A stretch of DNA of 5,620 nucleotides. It comes from Candidatus Scatousia excrementipullorum. Its GTDB lineage: Bacteria > Cyanobacteriota > Vampirovibrionia > Gastranaerophilales > Gastranaerophilaceae. The notes beneath the pieces were generated by a model, which was not told where the DNA came from, did no database searches, and saw only the letters and a program-made list of their open reading frames with translations. Positions within the stretch are counted from its first letter, which is position 1. Each line of letters begins with the position of its first letter. The position numbers and the translations under genes were made by a program. Of this stretch, positions 5,468-5,620 are shown in pieces. The stretch is taken from the NCBI GenBank assembly GCA_017694215.1, contig JADIND010000050.1, positions 1 through 5,620 of the forward strand, written 5' to 3'.

Positions 5468-5620
5468 CTAATTATTCAAACTATGGATAGGGGCAGGGAT
5501 TCTGCCGCCTCTGTTTACAAACCCCGCGGAAGAAAGCGTGTTCACAGGCATAATAGGAGCTTCACCGAGCAATCCGCCATATGAAACTTTATCACCGACA
5601 GTTTTACCGTAAGCCGGTAT
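5468..5620 (-). CDS. UPF0210/PFL family protein (DUF711), C-terminal 50 residues (partial)
   Basis: The frame enters from the right edge and ends at TAG (5470-5468), giving 50 residues. The C-terminal signature of the UPF0210 (PFL, DUF711) family is plain: VGDKVSYGGLLGEAPIMPVN (8-27) followed by FVNRGGRIPAPIHSLNN (34-50), which resembles the usual GGLLG.APVMPVN....F..RGG.IPAPI.S..N ending. The family is structurally related to the glycyl-radical enzyme fold but its physiological function is not established; in many genomes it follows an ACT-domain gene, which would lie outside the window. The gene runs in the same direction as rbfA, 248 nt ahead of it. The family assignment rests on a short but distinctive tail. 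Confidence 0.85.
   Translation of the reverse strand: MPAYGKTVGDKVSYGGLLGEAPIMPVNTLSSAGFVNRGGRIPAPIHSLNN

Noticed and set aside
5321..5584. 87-codon open frame on the plus strand
   Set aside because: It spans the G-rich repeat and runs antisense through the clearly coding UPF0210 tail; no ribosome binding site and no recognisable protein features.
1..5620. CRISPR array, tRNA or rRNA genes, insertion sequence
   Set aside because: No regularly spaced repeats, no cloverleaf or rRNA-like sequence and no transposase frame were found by reading both strands.

Overview
The window is AT-rich, gene-dense bacterial DNA. It looks like an uncultured, probably diderm, host-associated bacterium. The best guess is a non-photosynthetic cyanobacterial relative (Melainabacteria/Vampirovibrionia, Gastranaerophilales-like). 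The reasons are the AT-rich coding sequence, a DUF2993 (LmeA-like) lipoprotein candidate next to a membrane-anchored GerMN protein (both families are common in the cyanobacterial lineage) and an ArnT/PMT-type glycosyltransferase. This assignment is inference; no rRNA or other definitive marker is present.

Layout, left to right. (1) 1-811, minus strand: the N-terminal 270 codons of a PMT_2/ArnT-like membrane glycosyltransferase, with its C-terminus off the window. (2) 925-1659: an isolated minus-strand gene for a 204-residue, low-complexity, phage-virion-like protein. It has its own strong sigma70-type promoter, a hairpin that would bury its ribosome binding site, and a perfect 9-bp-stem terminator directly after its stop. 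(3) 1853-2170, plus strand: a small XRE-family (Cro/C1-type HTH) regulator, divergent from the phage-like gene. A two-turn dyad lies over the -35 box of the phage-like gene's promoter. (4) 2179-5219, minus strand: a compact five-gene run, rbfA, truB, a DUF2993 gene, a GerMN gene and an orphan HicB-like gene. Intergenic distances are 11, 1, 6 and -1 nt. (5) 5220-5467: a non-coding stretch with promoter-like elements for rbfA and a G-rich, repeat-bearing element. (6) 5468-5620, minus strand: the last 50 codons of a UPF0210/PFL (DUF711) family protein, running in from the right edge.

Functionally, the main operon couples 30S maturation (RbfA) and tRNA psi55 formation (TruB) to two predicted envelope proteins and a lone antitoxin-fold protein with no HicA partner. 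The most distinctive part is the divergent pair of XRE regulator and phage-like gene with its layered control elements. It may be a domesticated or remnant phage module. TruB also carries what looks like a 42-bp in-frame insertion bounded by an 8-bp direct repeat.
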